NCBI GenBank assembly: GCA_964523735.1
Contig: CAZFYZ010000092.1
Location: 1-15,608 of the forward strand
Length of the DNA stretch: 15,608 bases
Reading direction: 5' to 3'
Source of the DNA: CAZFYZ01 sp964523735
GTDB lineage: Bacteria; Armatimonadota; UBA5829
The first letter of the stretch is position 1, and each line of letters starts with the position of its first letter. Shown piece by piece: positions 1 through 7,583 of this stretch. A program made the position numbers and the translations under genes. Below the pieces are notes generated by a model. It worked only from the letters and a program-made list of their open reading frames with translations. It ran no database searches and was not told the origin of the DNA.

Positions 1-170
1 GAACAACATTTAACCAAAACATCCCGCCAGTACGGAGTACTTTTCACCCCCTGAAGCGACTTGTAATTATGGAGGGCAAACATCTGTTCGCACCCTGTCC
101 CCCTCCCTTCCCTTCAGCGTAATCAAGCCATTCATCGGTTCAGTGGTTCAGAACCCACCCACTTCCAAAT

Positions 171-549
171 GAAAGGAGTCTTCCATGCCTTCTCCCTTCC
201 CTTCTTTCGCGCTTTCGCCCCTTCGCGCTTTCGCGATTAAGCTCCCTTCAGCGTCTCAGCGATTCGAAACAGCTCTTTCAACCTTCCCTTTCTGGCTTTC
301 TGTCTTTCGGCTTTCGCGATTATGTCCCTTCTGAAAGGAGCTTTCCCAAGTAGTCTTTCTGGCTTTCTGTCTTTCGGGGTTTCGCGATTATGTCCCTTCC
401 CTTCCAGCCCCACAAAATCGCAAGTCGCCAGACGAACTCCCTCCCAAGCTCAAGCCGAGCACGAGTTCGTTCCACCAAGAGGAGCCTTCCGTGCCGTCCG
501 CTTATTTCGTGTTTTCTCCCTTTCGTGCTTTCGTGATTAGTTCCCTTCC
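171..549 (+). repeat. Degenerate tandem array of pyrimidine-rich units
   Basis: This gene-free stretch is built of related units. Units start near 171, 332 and 477 with a purine block of the form GAAAGGAG or AGAGGAG followed by YYTTCC, then run through TTTCG-rich DNA to TTTCGCGATTA or TTTCGTGATTA, two or so bases, and TCCCTTC. A further unit lacking a clear purine head ends near 331. The segments 288-331 and 355-399 are almost identical over about 44 bases and lie 67 bp apart. Related sequence recurs at 6660-6674 and at 14134-14230. Each unit begins with a Shine-Dalgarno-like block, so it mimics a small gene start, but the frames encode only low-complexity S/F/P/R-rich peptides. I read it as non-coding repeat DNA. 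Bases 1-170 show nothing recognisable. Confidence 0.75.
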
Positions 550-586
550 GGCAAGGCCTTCACTGCGCTCCCAGCATAATTACGGG

Positions 587-615
587 TTGACAACCGCACC
601 TGGGCATGTTACAAA
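587..615 (+). promoter_or_regulatory. Sigma70-like promoter of the GH36 gene
   Basis: A perfect -35 hexamer TTGACA (587-592) is followed after exactly 17 bases by TACAAA (610-615), which matches four of six positions of the -10 consensus. Transcription would start near 622, giving a leader of about 60 bases before the start codon at 684. It is the only convincing promoter in the first 683 bases. This is a sequence match only. Confidence 0.6.
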
Positions 616-628
616 GCATGTAGGAGAC

Positions 629-642
629 CGGCGACGTCGCCG
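629..642. promoter_or_regulatory. Perfect 14-bp palindrome, candidate operator
   Basis: CGGCGACGTCGCCG is perfectly self-complementary with a central CG step and lies about 7 to 20 bases downstream of the predicted transcription start of the glycosidase gene. Dimeric repressors of the LacI type, common regulators of sugar-hydrolase genes, bind palindromes with a central CG. The position would allow roadblock repression. A structural role in the leader RNA is the alternative. Confidence 0.35.
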
Positions 643-683
643 CTTCCTCGCCTGTTTGAGAGAGAAAGGACCTACCAACCGTA

Positions 684-3600
684 ATGCCTTACAGTAAGAA
701 GCCCCTCCTCACAATGCTCACAATAAGCCTGATGGCTGCCTTCGTGCTGGCGATAGCGCTGCTGGCGCCGGTTCACGCCGCCACAGTCTGGAACTTCGCC
801 GACGACTTCTCCACGACCCAGAACCCCAACGGCGCCTGGAGCTACGGCTGGGTAAGCAGCCTGGGCGGGAGCATGGGCCTCTACAACCAGATCAACCGCC
901 TCTCGACTGGCGTGCCCGAGTGGCGCTACGGCACCGACGACGCGCTTCCGCACGGCATGCTCTGCAAGAACATAACGGGAGCCGTGGTGCCGGACAACTA
1001 CTCGAGCCAATACTGGGAAGCTGGAATGGCTGGGCTGCACCCAGGCAGCGGAGGGGACATCGCGACTGCCCGGTGGACAGCATCTTCGACAGTGCTGGTT
1101 ACTGTGTCGGCTGTTTTCTCAGGACTGTCGTGGGCCGGCGGGGGTACAACAACCGACGTGCACGTATTGAGGAATGGCGTAAGCCTGTTTGACGGCACAG
1201 TCGACGGGTTCGTGGGACGCGCGGCGCAAGGCTACTCGGATGCCTTTGGCCCGTCCCCAACACAGAGCTTCAGCACCACAATGACAGTCACTGCCGGCGA
1301 CACCCTCGACTTCTGCGTTGGCTTCGGGAATGGGTCTTATGCACACGACATAACCGGTCTCGCGGCAACCGTCTCCGCCCGCGACGACGTCGGTCTGCTG
1401 ACCGGCACTGTGAGGTCTTCCCTGCCCGGTAACCCCGTTCTTCCCGGCGCGATAGTGAAGCTGGCAGATGGGTCTGCGTCGGTTTCAGCGGGCGCTGATG
1501 GCAAGTACTCTCTGCTTCTGCCTTTGGGTGCTCAGCAGGTACAGGTAACCTACCCCGGCCTGCGCGAAGCCACCGCGCAGATGGAGATAACCGGCGGCAC
1601 CACCGTCGTCCGTGATTTCACCCTAACGCCCGATTATGGGCCGGTCTACTTCGTGAGCCCGACTGGCGACGACAGCGCCGACGGCCGCTCTCCCTCAACA
1701 GCCTGGAGGAGCATTTCCAACGGCGATGCGAGCGGCGTAGTAGCGCCCGGCGACACTGTGATAGTTGCCGAAGGCAGCTACCCTCAGTCCGACTACCGCG
1801 GGGTACAGCTGAGCCTCTCCGGGCAGCCCGACCTGCCAATAACATACAAGGCCGTGGGCCACGTGGTTATCGACCAGACCGGCATTGCTAAGCCGACCTC
1901 GACTTCGTATGGCTTCCTGATCTCGGGACACCACGTTGTGATCGACGGCTTCGAGATCATGGGCAGCCAGTGGGGAATCTGCCTCGACTCCGGCAGCCAC
2001 GACAATGTGATCGCAGGCTGCACCATTCATGGTCTGCAGCCAGGCGACCCGGCAAGCTCCGAACTGGCAGGCCAATGCGGAGGAGTCTACATAAGCTCGT
2101 CCTCAGGCAACCTCATCCACCACAACCTGATCTACAACGTGGGTGCGCCCGGCGGGCCTGCGGCGGCGTGTGTAATGATAGGCGGACCAAGCACCGGCAA
2201 CAGTATATACAACAACACTCTCGCCAACGCCTGGGCAGGCGTGCACGCCTGGGACAACGCGGGCAATAATAGCGCGCTGGACATACGCAACAACATTGTT
2301 ACCGGCATGCGCGACCACGGCATCGACTTCGGCCAGTCCACCGGCTGCATTGGATCTTACAACCTGTTCTTCGCGAATGCGCTGGACTACGGCGAGGGTG
2401 CAGCGCCGGGCGAGGGCGACCTGATCGCCGATCCGCTCTTCACCGCCGGGTATTCGCTTCAGGCCAACTCCCCGGCTATAGACGCCGGCGTGAGCGTGGG
2501 ACTGCCGTTCCTTGGGACCGCCCCTGACATAGGAGCATTCGAGTACGTAAACCAGACCGCGTCGAAGATCGGTTACACCAGGATGCTCGCTGATGGACAG
2601 CCGGTTCATCTGTTCGAGGCAAAGGCGGTCACCGCCGCCAGCCTGACCTTCTCCGACGGAAGCTTCTACATCGAAGAACCCGACCGAGCCAGCGGGATTA
2701 GAGTATTGCCAATGCAGGGCCTTCCGCCGGTCGCGCTCGGCGACAGGGTCACCCTGCGCGGGAACGTGGCAACCGAGGCAAGCGGCGAGCGAGTGATCAA
2801 CGCTTACGCCATCGACAGCCAGTCTACAGGAACACCGCTCAAGCCCCTCGGGCTCACCGGCAAGGCAGTGGCCGCCAAGGCCGGGCTGAACCCGCGCGGA
2901 CTGCTCGTTAGAACGAGCGGCTGGGTCACCTACTCCGCGCCCGACGGAAGCTACGCCTACGTCGATGACGGCAGCGGGGCTCAGGATGGCAGCGGCCGCG
3001 TTGGCGTTCGCGTTGCGATCTCCGGGCTCGTCATGCAGCCTCTGACTGCTCCTGTCAGAGATCAGTTTGTGCTGGTGACGGGCGTCCTCGGCGCATTCAA
3101 GGATGGGAGCACGACGGGCCCACTCCTGCGACCGCGCGTTGCCTCCGATCTTGAGATACTGCCGGTCCTGCCCAGCGAGACCACCAAACGACAGCACTGG
3201 GCCGATGACAACCTCTCGGAAAGCGCGGCCGCCCCTCCGTTCTCGTTCACCTACAACGGGCAGCCGTCGTCCGAGCTGCTGGCCTCGTGGGACCGGACGT
3301 ACTCCGAAAGTCGATTGGACGACAAGGGCACGCAGCGGACAATGACATACACCGACCCGGCCACCGGCCTGGAGGTCAAGTGCGTGTCGGTCGAGTACGA
3401 CGCCTACCCCACCCTCGAGTGGACCGTCTACCTGACCAATACAGGCTCAGCCGACACGCCGATCATCGAGAACCTGCAGGCACTCGATGCCAACCTGAGC
3501 ATTGGGGTCACTGATTCCGTTCTGCATTACAACATTGGCTCGCTCGCTCAGCAGAACGACTATCAGCCTTTGGATGCCTCGCTCGCGAATGGCGCTTCAG

Positions 3601-5084
3601 TCAAGCTGGGCGCGTCAGGTGGCAGGCCCAGTGAGTCCTACCTACCTTACGTCAACATCGAGGCGGAGGGCTCAGGAGCCATACTGGCCATCGGTTGGCC
3701 TGGCCAGTGGGCCGCGCAATTTACCGGCAGGCCCAACGGCGCGGTTGGGATAACTGCGGGGCAGGAGCTTACGAGCTTCAAGCTGCACCCGGGAGAGGAG
3801 GTTCGCACGCCTCTGATCGCCCTGCAATTCTACAACGGCGACCGGGCGCGCTCGCAGAACGTTTGGCGGCGGTGGATGCTGGACCACAACGTGCCCAGGC
3901 CGGGCGGAGAGCCCATCCCACCGAGACTCTCGACAATGACCTGGTTCTCGACTCCCTCCTACGGGATCAGCAACACCGCGACGGAGCTCTACTTTATGAA
4001 CCGGCTGATCTCGGCCGGGATCTATCCAGATGTCTGGTGGGTCGATGCCGGCTGGTATCAGTGCCCCGGCGACTGGGTCAACACTGGCACTTGGGAGATC
4101 GATTACAGCAGATACCCTAACGGCCTTGTCGAGGTGTTCGATCAAGGCCACACATACGGAATGCGAAGCATGGTCTGGTTCGAGCCCGAGCGAGTGACAC
4201 CGGGATCGTGGCTCGCAACCGAGCATCAGAGCTGGCTCTTGGGCAGCCCGGGGGGATGGCAGCTGCTGGACCTGGGCAATGCCGATGCGTGGAACTGGGT
4301 CGTGAATCACATCGACGGCATGATGGCCTCCCAGCATATCGACGATTACCGGCAGGACTTCAACATATCGCCGCTGCCCTATTGGCAGAGCAGGGACGCT
4401 GCGGATCGGCGGGGGATCACCGAAATCAAATACGTGATGGGTTACCTGGCATTCTGGGACGAACTCCGGGCAAGGCACCCGGGCATGCTGATCGATTCCT
4501 GCGCATCCGGCGGACGGCGCAACGACCTCGAGACCCTGCGCCGGGCGGTACCGCTGTGGCGAACCGACTATACGTTCGAGCCGGTTGGCACGCAGGGGGT
4601 CACCTACGGGATCAGTCCGTGGATGCCCTACAACGGCACAGGCTTCCAGAGCACCGACACCTACACGTTCCGCAGCAATATGGCCCTGTCGTCGTGTTCA
4701 TGCATCGACCTGAGCAATGCCAGCCTGGACATGGCGAAGCTGAAGACACTCTGCGATCAGTGGTCAACGATCATGCCCTACCGATTCGGCGACTACTACC
4801 CGCTGACGCCCTACAACCTCGCGGCCAATAGCTGGATGGCCTGGCAGTTCGACCTGCCGGTGGAGGGCAAGGGAGTGGTGCAGGCCTTCCGCAGAAGCTA
4901 CTCGGCGACTGCGTCACTTCTGGTCAAGCTGAGCGGGTTGGACCCCAACGCCACCTACACCGTCACTAACATCGACGGCGGAAGCCCTCTCACGAAAACA
5001 GGCCAGTCTCTCATGCAGACAGGCCTCATGATCAATCCCGGCTACGCACCGGCAGCGGTTGTGGTGTTTTACGAGAGGAACTAG
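684..5084 (+). CDS. Secreted multidomain GH36-type alpha-galactosidase with beta-helix
   Basis: The product (1466 residues) is probably an exported glycoside hydrolase cleaving alpha-galactosidic or related bonds. Residues 1-32 form a signal peptide ending VHA before ATVW. Residues 33-235 look like a beta-sandwich domain, 240-314 a carboxypeptidase-regulatory-like domain, and 320-621 a right-handed beta-helix of the pectate-lyase type (YFVSPTGDD start, many N-rich turns, closing IDAG and DIGAFEY). Residues 625-825 resemble an OB-fold region. Residues 833-1466 are the GH36 module: the VDAGW motif is at 1120-1124, the nucleophile candidate is D1225 in YRQDFN, and DSCASGGRR (1271-1279) precedes the acid/base candidate D1295 in WRTDY. 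The C-terminal beta-domain is intact. An AAGGA at 666-670 is 13 bases from the start, somewhat long. GH36 enzymes are usually about 650-750 residues, so half of this protein is accessory. Exact substrate is unknown; GH27/GH31-like relatives are less likely. Confidence 0.85.
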   Translation: MPYSKKPLLTMLTISLMAAFVLAIALLAPVHAATVWNFADDFSTTQNPNGAWSYGWVSSLGGSMGLYNQINRLSTGVPEWRYGTDDALPHGMLCKNITGAVVPDNYSSQYWEAGMAGLHPGSGGDIATARWTASSTVLVTVSAVFSGLSWAGGGTTTDVHVLRNGVSLFDGTVDGFVGRAAQGYSDAFGPSPTQSFSTTMTVTAGDTLDFCVGFGNGSYAHDITGLAATVSARDDVGLLTGTVRSSLPGNPVLPGAIVKLADGSASVSAGADGKYSLLLPLGAQQVQVTYPGLREATAQMEITGGTTVVRDFTLTPDYGPVYFVSPTGDDSADGRSPSTAWRSISNGDASGVVAPGDTVIVAEGSYPQSDYRGVQLSLSGQPDLPITYKAVGHVVIDQTGIAKPTSTSYGFLISGHHVVIDGFEIMGSQWGICLDSGSHDNVIAGCTIHGLQPGDPASSELAGQCGGVYISSSSGNLIHHNLIYNVGAPGGPAAACVMIGGPSTGNSIYNNTLANAWAGVHAWDNAGNNSALDIRNNIVTGMRDHGIDFGQSTGCIGSYNLFFANALDYGEGAAPGEGDLIADPLFTAGYSLQANSPAIDAGVSVGLPFLGTAPDIGAFEYVNQTASKIGYTRMLADGQPVHLFEAKAVTAASLTFSDGSFYIEEPDRASGIRVLPMQGLPPVALGDRVTLRGNVATEASGERVINAYAIDSQSTGTPLKPLGLTGKAVAAKAGLNPRGLLVRTSGWVTYSAPDGSYAYVDDGSGAQDGSGRVGVRVAISGLVMQPLTAPVRDQFVLVTGVLGAFKDGSTTGPLLRPRVASDLEILPVLPSETTKRQHWADDNLSESAAAPPFSFTYNGQPSSELLASWDRTYSESRLDDKGTQRTMTYTDPATGLEVKCVSVEYDAYPTLEWTVYLTNTGSADTPIIENLQALDANLSIGVTDSVLHYNIGSLAQQNDYQPLDASLANGASVKLGASGGRPSESYLPYVNIEAEGSGAILAIGWPGQWAAQFTGRPNGAVGITAGQELTSFKLHPGEEVRTPLIALQFYNGDRARSQNVWRRWMLDHNVPRPGGEPIPPRLSTMTWFSTPSYGISNTATELYFMNRLISAGIYPDVWWVDAGWYQCPGDWVNTGTWEIDYSRYPNGLVEVFDQGHTYGMRSMVWFEPERVTPGSWLATEHQSWLLGSPGGWQLLDLGNADAWNWVVNHIDGMMASQHIDDYRQDFNISPLPYWQSRDAADRRGITEIKYVMGYLAFWDELRARHPGMLIDSCASGGRRNDLETLRRAVPLWRTDYTFEPVGTQGVTYGISPWMPYNGTGFQSTDTYTFRSNMALSSCSCIDLSNASLDMAKLKTLCDQWSTIMPYRFGDYYPLTPYNLAANSWMAWQFDLPVEGKGVVQAFRRSYSATASLLVKLSGLDPNATYTVTNIDGGSPLTKTGQSLMQTGLMINPGYAPAAVVVFYERN

Positions 5085-5110
5085 GTCCCCGCACCGGTTA
5101 TCTGGAGCCT

Positions 5111-5143
5111 TGCGGGTCGGGGGCACGCTGCCCCCGACCCGCA
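5111..5143 (+). terminator. Strong GC hairpin after the GH36 gene
   Basis: Arms 5111-5125 and 5129-5143 pair perfectly over 15 bp around a CGC loop, beginning 27 bases after the glycosidase stop codon. There is no clear T-tract after it, so it is either a terminator of the hairpin-only kind, an mRNA 3'-end stabiliser, or a dispersed GC palindrome. Its position between one gene and the promoter of the next supports a transcript-end role. Confidence 0.6.
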
Positions 5144-5220
5144 TCTCGTGAACCGGATGCTGATGGAAGCAGACAGGGCTTCCTGGTGCTCGCCACTTTG
5201 TGCCAATCATCACAAATGCC

Positions 5221-5249
5221 TTGACCGCATTTCCTTGCGATGCTACCAT
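5221..5249 (+). promoter_or_regulatory. Sigma70-like promoter of the hdr cluster
   Basis: TTGACC (5221-5226) and TACCAT (5244-5249) are separated by exactly 17 bases; they match five of six and four of six consensus positions. Transcription would begin near 5256, leaving a leader of about 175 bases that contains the CCCTCTCC repeats. It is the best promoter candidate I see for hdrC and the genes after it. I found no equally good promoter in front of hdrB or hdrA. Confidence 0.55.
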
Positions 5250-5280
5250 GATGCATGATAGAATTGCTCGGCAGTCATGA

Positions 5281-5397
5281 CCCCCTCTCCTCATCCTGAG
5301 CTCATGCTGAGCCAGTCGAAGTACGAAGGAGGGAGAGCGCTGGGGTGAGGTCGGAAACCTACTCCCTCTCCTCGCAGGAGAGGGTTGGGGTGAGGTT
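5281..5397. repeat. CCCTCTCC / GGGGTGAGG palindromic repeats
   Basis: Two adjacent elements share the plan CCCTCTCCT ... GGGTGAGG. In the second, CCCTCTCCT (5364-5372) pairs with AGGAGAGGG (5376-5384) around a CGC loop and is followed by TTGGGGTGAGG. The first (5281-5350) carries an inserted CATCCTGAG/GCTGAGCC-type segment, itself resembling another dispersed repeat. Similar elements are common in intergenic DNA of many bacteria. With the terminator hairpin and promoter, this accounts for most of the 347 bases between the GH36 gene and hdrC; they lie in the hdrC leader and could fold in the RNA. Confidence 0.7.
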
Positions 5398-5431
5398 AAC
5401 CACAGTGAGTTCAAGTCAAGTTTGCTGCGCG

Positions 5432-5974
5432 ATGAGCGTGATGGATAAGCCCGGCGGGTCGGAGTTCAAGAAGCGGATCGTCGAGATCTGCGGCGAGGAT
5501 GTGCTCCAGTGCTACCAGTGCGGCGAGTGCACCGCGGGATGCCCGGCGGCGTTCGCGATGGATATCGCGCCGAACCAGGTCCTGCGAATGGCCCAGCTCG
5601 GGCTCAAGGACGATGTCCTGACAAGCTCCGCGATCTGGCTATGCGCGGGCTGCGAGACCTGCGCCACCCGCTGTCCGAAAGGCGTCGCCCTCTCGAAGGT
5701 GATGGACGCCTGCCGGCAGATCGCAATTGCCGACGGGGTCAAGCCCAAGGAACCGAACGTGGTCAAGTTCCACGAGGAGTTCCTGCGGGGCGTGAGGATG
5801 TTCGGCCGCACCCACGAGCTCACCCTCACCGCCGCCTACAAGGCCCGCTCTCGCGACTTCTTCTCCGATGTGTTCCAGGGCATTCAGATGTTCCTGAAGG
5901 GGAAGCTGGGGATCATCCCAAGCCGGATCAGGGGTCGCAAAGAGGTGAAGGGGCTGTTCAAGAAGGGGCATTAG
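5432..5974 (+). CDS. hdrC: Heterodisulfide reductase subunit C-like protein
   Basis: This small cytosolic protein (180 residues) should carry two [4Fe-4S] clusters that relay electrons between HdrA and HdrB. The ligand sets are C27-C30-C33-C37, in the motif QCYQCGECTAGCP, and C71-C74-C77-C81, in CAGCETCATRCP, each with the proline usual after the fourth cysteine. Length and spacing fit HdrC, with a basic C-terminus after the second cluster. The frame stays open upstream to 5345, but those 29 codons mostly translate the CCCTCTCC repeat, so I start at the ATG at 5432; the ATG at 5441 is equally possible and neither has a good ribosome site. It is separated from hdrB by a repeat-rich insert with a nuclease gene, which is unusual because hdrB and hdrC are normally adjacent. 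Confidence 0.88.
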   Translation: MSVMDKPGGSEFKKRIVEICGEDVLQCYQCGECTAGCPAAFAMDIAPNQVLRMAQLGLKDDVLTSSAIWLCAGCETCATRCPKGVALSKVMDACRQIAIADGVKPKEPNVVKFHEEFLRGVRMFGRTHELTLTAAYKARSRDFFSDVFQGIQMFLKGKLGIIPSRIRGRKEVKGLFKKGH

Positions 5975-6000
5975 CTCGTACTCTGAGGGACCAAGGCCCT

Positions 6001-6092
6001 GTCATTTCGAGCGTAGCCGAGAAATCTGCTTTTGGGCACTTGTGCTGAGCCGAAGGTGGAAAAAGCAGATTTCTCATTGCATTCGAAATGAC
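6001..6092. repeat. 92-bp palindromic repeat, copy 1
   Basis: The element starts GTCATTTCGA and ends TCGAAATGAC, a perfect 10-bp outer arm. Inside, GAGAAATCTGCTTTT (6019-6033) pairs perfectly with 6061-6075, a 15-bp inner arm, with an interior loop of 8 and 7 bases between the arms and about 27 bases at the tip. It begins 26 bases after the hdrC stop. The structure is like a miniature inverted-repeat or REP-type element. Confidence 0.9.
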
Positions 6093-6126
6093 TTGTGAGG
6101 GACCGGCGAATAGACTCGCGAACACT

Positions 6127-6163
6127 GTTATTCCGAGCGTAGCCGAGAAATCTGCTTTTGGGT
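6127..6163. repeat. Half copy of the 92-bp palindromic repeat
   Basis: This matches the left arm of the flanking palindromes (GAGAAATCTGCTTTTGGG with the preceding TTCCGAGCGTAGCC) but has no right arm. It ends five bases before the start codon of the GIY-YIG gene, which follows where the loop and right arm would be. The reading frame of the nuclease is open through it, but it is unlikely to be translated. Confidence 0.8.
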
Positions 6164-6168
6164 GGGTG

Positions 6169-6468
6169 ATGGCACAACGCAAGCAGTTCTATGTCTACCT
6201 GATGGCAAGTAGATCGCGAACGCTGTATGTTGGAGTCACATCCGACCTTGCTGGACGGACTTACCAACACAAGCACAAGTTGCTTCCGGGCTTCACGAGC
6301 CACTACAACATAGACAGACTCGTCTACTTCGAGGTTCTGGACGACGCGCGGAGCGCCATCACCCGCGAAAAGCAGCTCAAGAAGTGGTCCCGCGCCAAGA
6401 AGGTCGCGTTGATCGAGAGCGTGAACGCGACATGGGCCGATCTGAGTGATGGTTGGTATTCGGACTGA
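6169..6468 (+). CDS. Small GIY-YIG superfamily nuclease
   Basis: This is a stand-alone GIY-YIG domain (99 residues), the single-domain UvrC-N-terminal-like class. The fold signature is FYVYLM (7-12) with LYVGVT (19-24), the catalytic arginine candidate is R30 in LAGRTYQHK, and the metal-binding glutamate candidate is E67 in TREKQLKKW. All expected residues are present, so it should be active on DNA, though its substrate is unknown. The frame is open upstream to 6088, but those codons translate repeat DNA, and the ATG at 6169 begins directly at the conserved domain. It lies between hdrC and hdrB with palindromic repeats on both sides, and has no obvious role in electron transfer. It looks like an insertion into the cluster, possibly working with the repeats. 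Confidence 0.85.
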   Translation: MAQRKQFYVYLMASRSRTLYVGVTSDLAGRTYQHKHKLLPGFTSHYNIDRLVYFEVLDDARSAITREKQLKKWSRAKKVALIESVNATWADLSDGWYSD

Positions 6469-6500
6469 GTTACGGTAACGGCGGAGTACGTGACTACAAC

Positions 6501-6615
6501 GTCATTTCGAGCAGGCATGCAGCGTCATTTCGAGCGGCGCGAGAAATCTGCTTTTGGGGCCTTGTGCGGAGTCGAGAGGTGGGAAAAGCAGATTTCTCAC
6601 TGCGTTCGAAATGAC
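6501..6615. repeat. 92-bp palindromic repeat, copy 2, with extra fragment
   Basis: The full copy is 6524-6615, the same length as copy 1 and with the same outer (GTCATTTCGA/TCGAAATGAC) and inner (GAGAAATCTGCTTTT) arms. The interior and tip sequences differ, for example GCGGCGC in place of GCGTAGCC, so the arms are better kept than the loop. A 12-base fragment of the left end (6501-6512) precedes it. A further diverged fragment, TCATTCCGAGCGTGTCGAGG, lies at 6636-6655, followed by a TTTCGCGATTA piece (6663-6673) just before hdrB. Together these fill the 224 bases between the nuclease and hdrB. Confidence 0.85.
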
Positions 6616-6692
6616 ATGGTCCGGGCGCTTTCGCCTCATTCCGAGCGTGTCGAGGGACGCGCTTTCGCGATTAGGTTCTTGAGGTTACTTGA

Positions 6693-7580
6693 ATGAAATA
6701 CGCATACTTCCCAGGCTGCAGCCTGGAATCGACGGGTAAGGAGTTCGGCGAGTCGACGACGCTGGTCGCCGAGGCGCTGGGGATCGAGCTTGAGGAGATC
6801 CACGACTGGAACTGCTGTGGAGCAACCTCCGGGCATTCGCTCGACCACAGGCTGAGCGTCGCGCTGCCGGCCAGAACGCTCGGGCTTGCCGAGGCGATGG
6901 GCGCGGATGTCGTCGCCCCGTGTGCCGCGTGCTACAACCGGATGCGCTCCGCCGAGGTCGAACTGAAGTCGAACAAGACCTTGCGCGACGAGATCAACGC
7001 CGACCTCGAGAAGCCGTTCGAGGGCAAGATCACGGTCAAGTCCGCGCTCGAGGTCTTCACCGCGCCGAACGTGCTGGAGAAGATCGAGGCGAAGCTCTCG
7101 AACAAGCTCGAGGGGCTGAAGCCCGCGTGTTACTATGGCTGCCTCCTCCTGCGCCCGCCAAAGGTGCTCGGGTTCGACAACGCCGAGAACCCCGTCAGCA
7201 TGGACCGGATGATGACCACCCTCGGCGCGGAGCCCGTTGACTGGCATTTCAAGAACGAGTGCTGCGGGGCGAGCTTTGGCATCGCAAAGAGCGAGATCGT
7301 GGTCAAACTGGTCGGGGACATCGTCTCCAACGCGAAGAAGCAGGGCGCGAACTGCATCGTGACCGCCTGCCCGCTGTGTATGACCAATCTCGAGATGCGC
7401 CAGGCCGCGGCGGGCAAGATCAGAGGCGAGGACCTCACGATGCCCGTGTTCTACTTCACCGAGCTTATCGGCCTCGCGCTCGAAGTTCCGGGCGTCAAGA
7501 AGTGCTTTGCGAGCCATCTTGTCGACGTGAACCCAGCGCTGGACGTGATTGGCAAGGTGCCGGTGGCGGTGGAGGCGTAG
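6693..7580 (+). CDS. hdrB: Heterodisulfide reductase subunit B-like protein
   Basis: HdrB is the catalytic subunit that in methanogens reduces the CoM-CoB disulfide at two noncubane [4Fe-4S] clusters; in this bacterial setting the acceptor is unknown. The protein (295 residues, full length) has both cysteine-rich CCG domains. The first contains C9, C41-C42 in NCCGA, and C77 and C80 in PCAACYN. The second contains C146 and C150 in CYYGC, C190-C191 in NECCGAS, and C226 and C229 in ACPLCMTN. No key cysteine is missing. A TTGAGG precedes the ATG by about ten bases. The next gene starts three bases after the stop, so the two are probably translationally coupled, which makes hdrB the head of a tight sub-operon. 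Confidence 0.93.
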   Translation: MKYAYFPGCSLESTGKEFGESTTLVAEALGIELEEIHDWNCCGATSGHSLDHRLSVALPARTLGLAEAMGADVVAPCAACYNRMRSAEVELKSNKTLRDEINADLEKPFEGKITVKSALEVFTAPNVLEKIEAKLSNKLEGLKPACYYGCLLLRPPKVLGFDNAENPVSMDRMMTTLGAEPVDWHFKNECCGASFGIAKSEIVVKLVGDIVSNAKKQGANCIVTACPLCMTNLEMRQAAAGKIRGEDLTMPVFYFTELIGLALEVPGVKKCFASHLVDVNPALDVIGKVPVAVEA

Positions 7581-7583
7581 GAA

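Noticed and set aside
184..333. Short frame with AAAGGAG ahead of an ATG
   Set aside because: It reads through the tandem repeat and gives a low-complexity peptide; other units place the same block before no start codon.
288..399. Possible CRISPR from near-identical 44-bp segments
   Set aside because: Only two good copies, low-complexity spacers, no regular spacing and no cas gene.
322..697. Two overlapping frames rich in S, F, P and R
   Set aside because: They translate the pyrimidine-rich repeats and the promoter region of the glycosidase gene and resemble no protein.
2103..3197. 364-codon frame on the minus strand
   Set aside because: It is antisense to the glycosidase gene, whose domains are continuous; the frame is open because of high GC content.
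5345..5431. N-terminal extension of HdrC
   Set aside because: The codons mostly translate the CCCTCTCC palindrome and are not family sequence.
6088..6168. N-terminal extension of the GIY-YIG protein
   Set aside because: It starts in one palindrome and crosses the half copy; the conserved domain begins right after the ATG at 6169.
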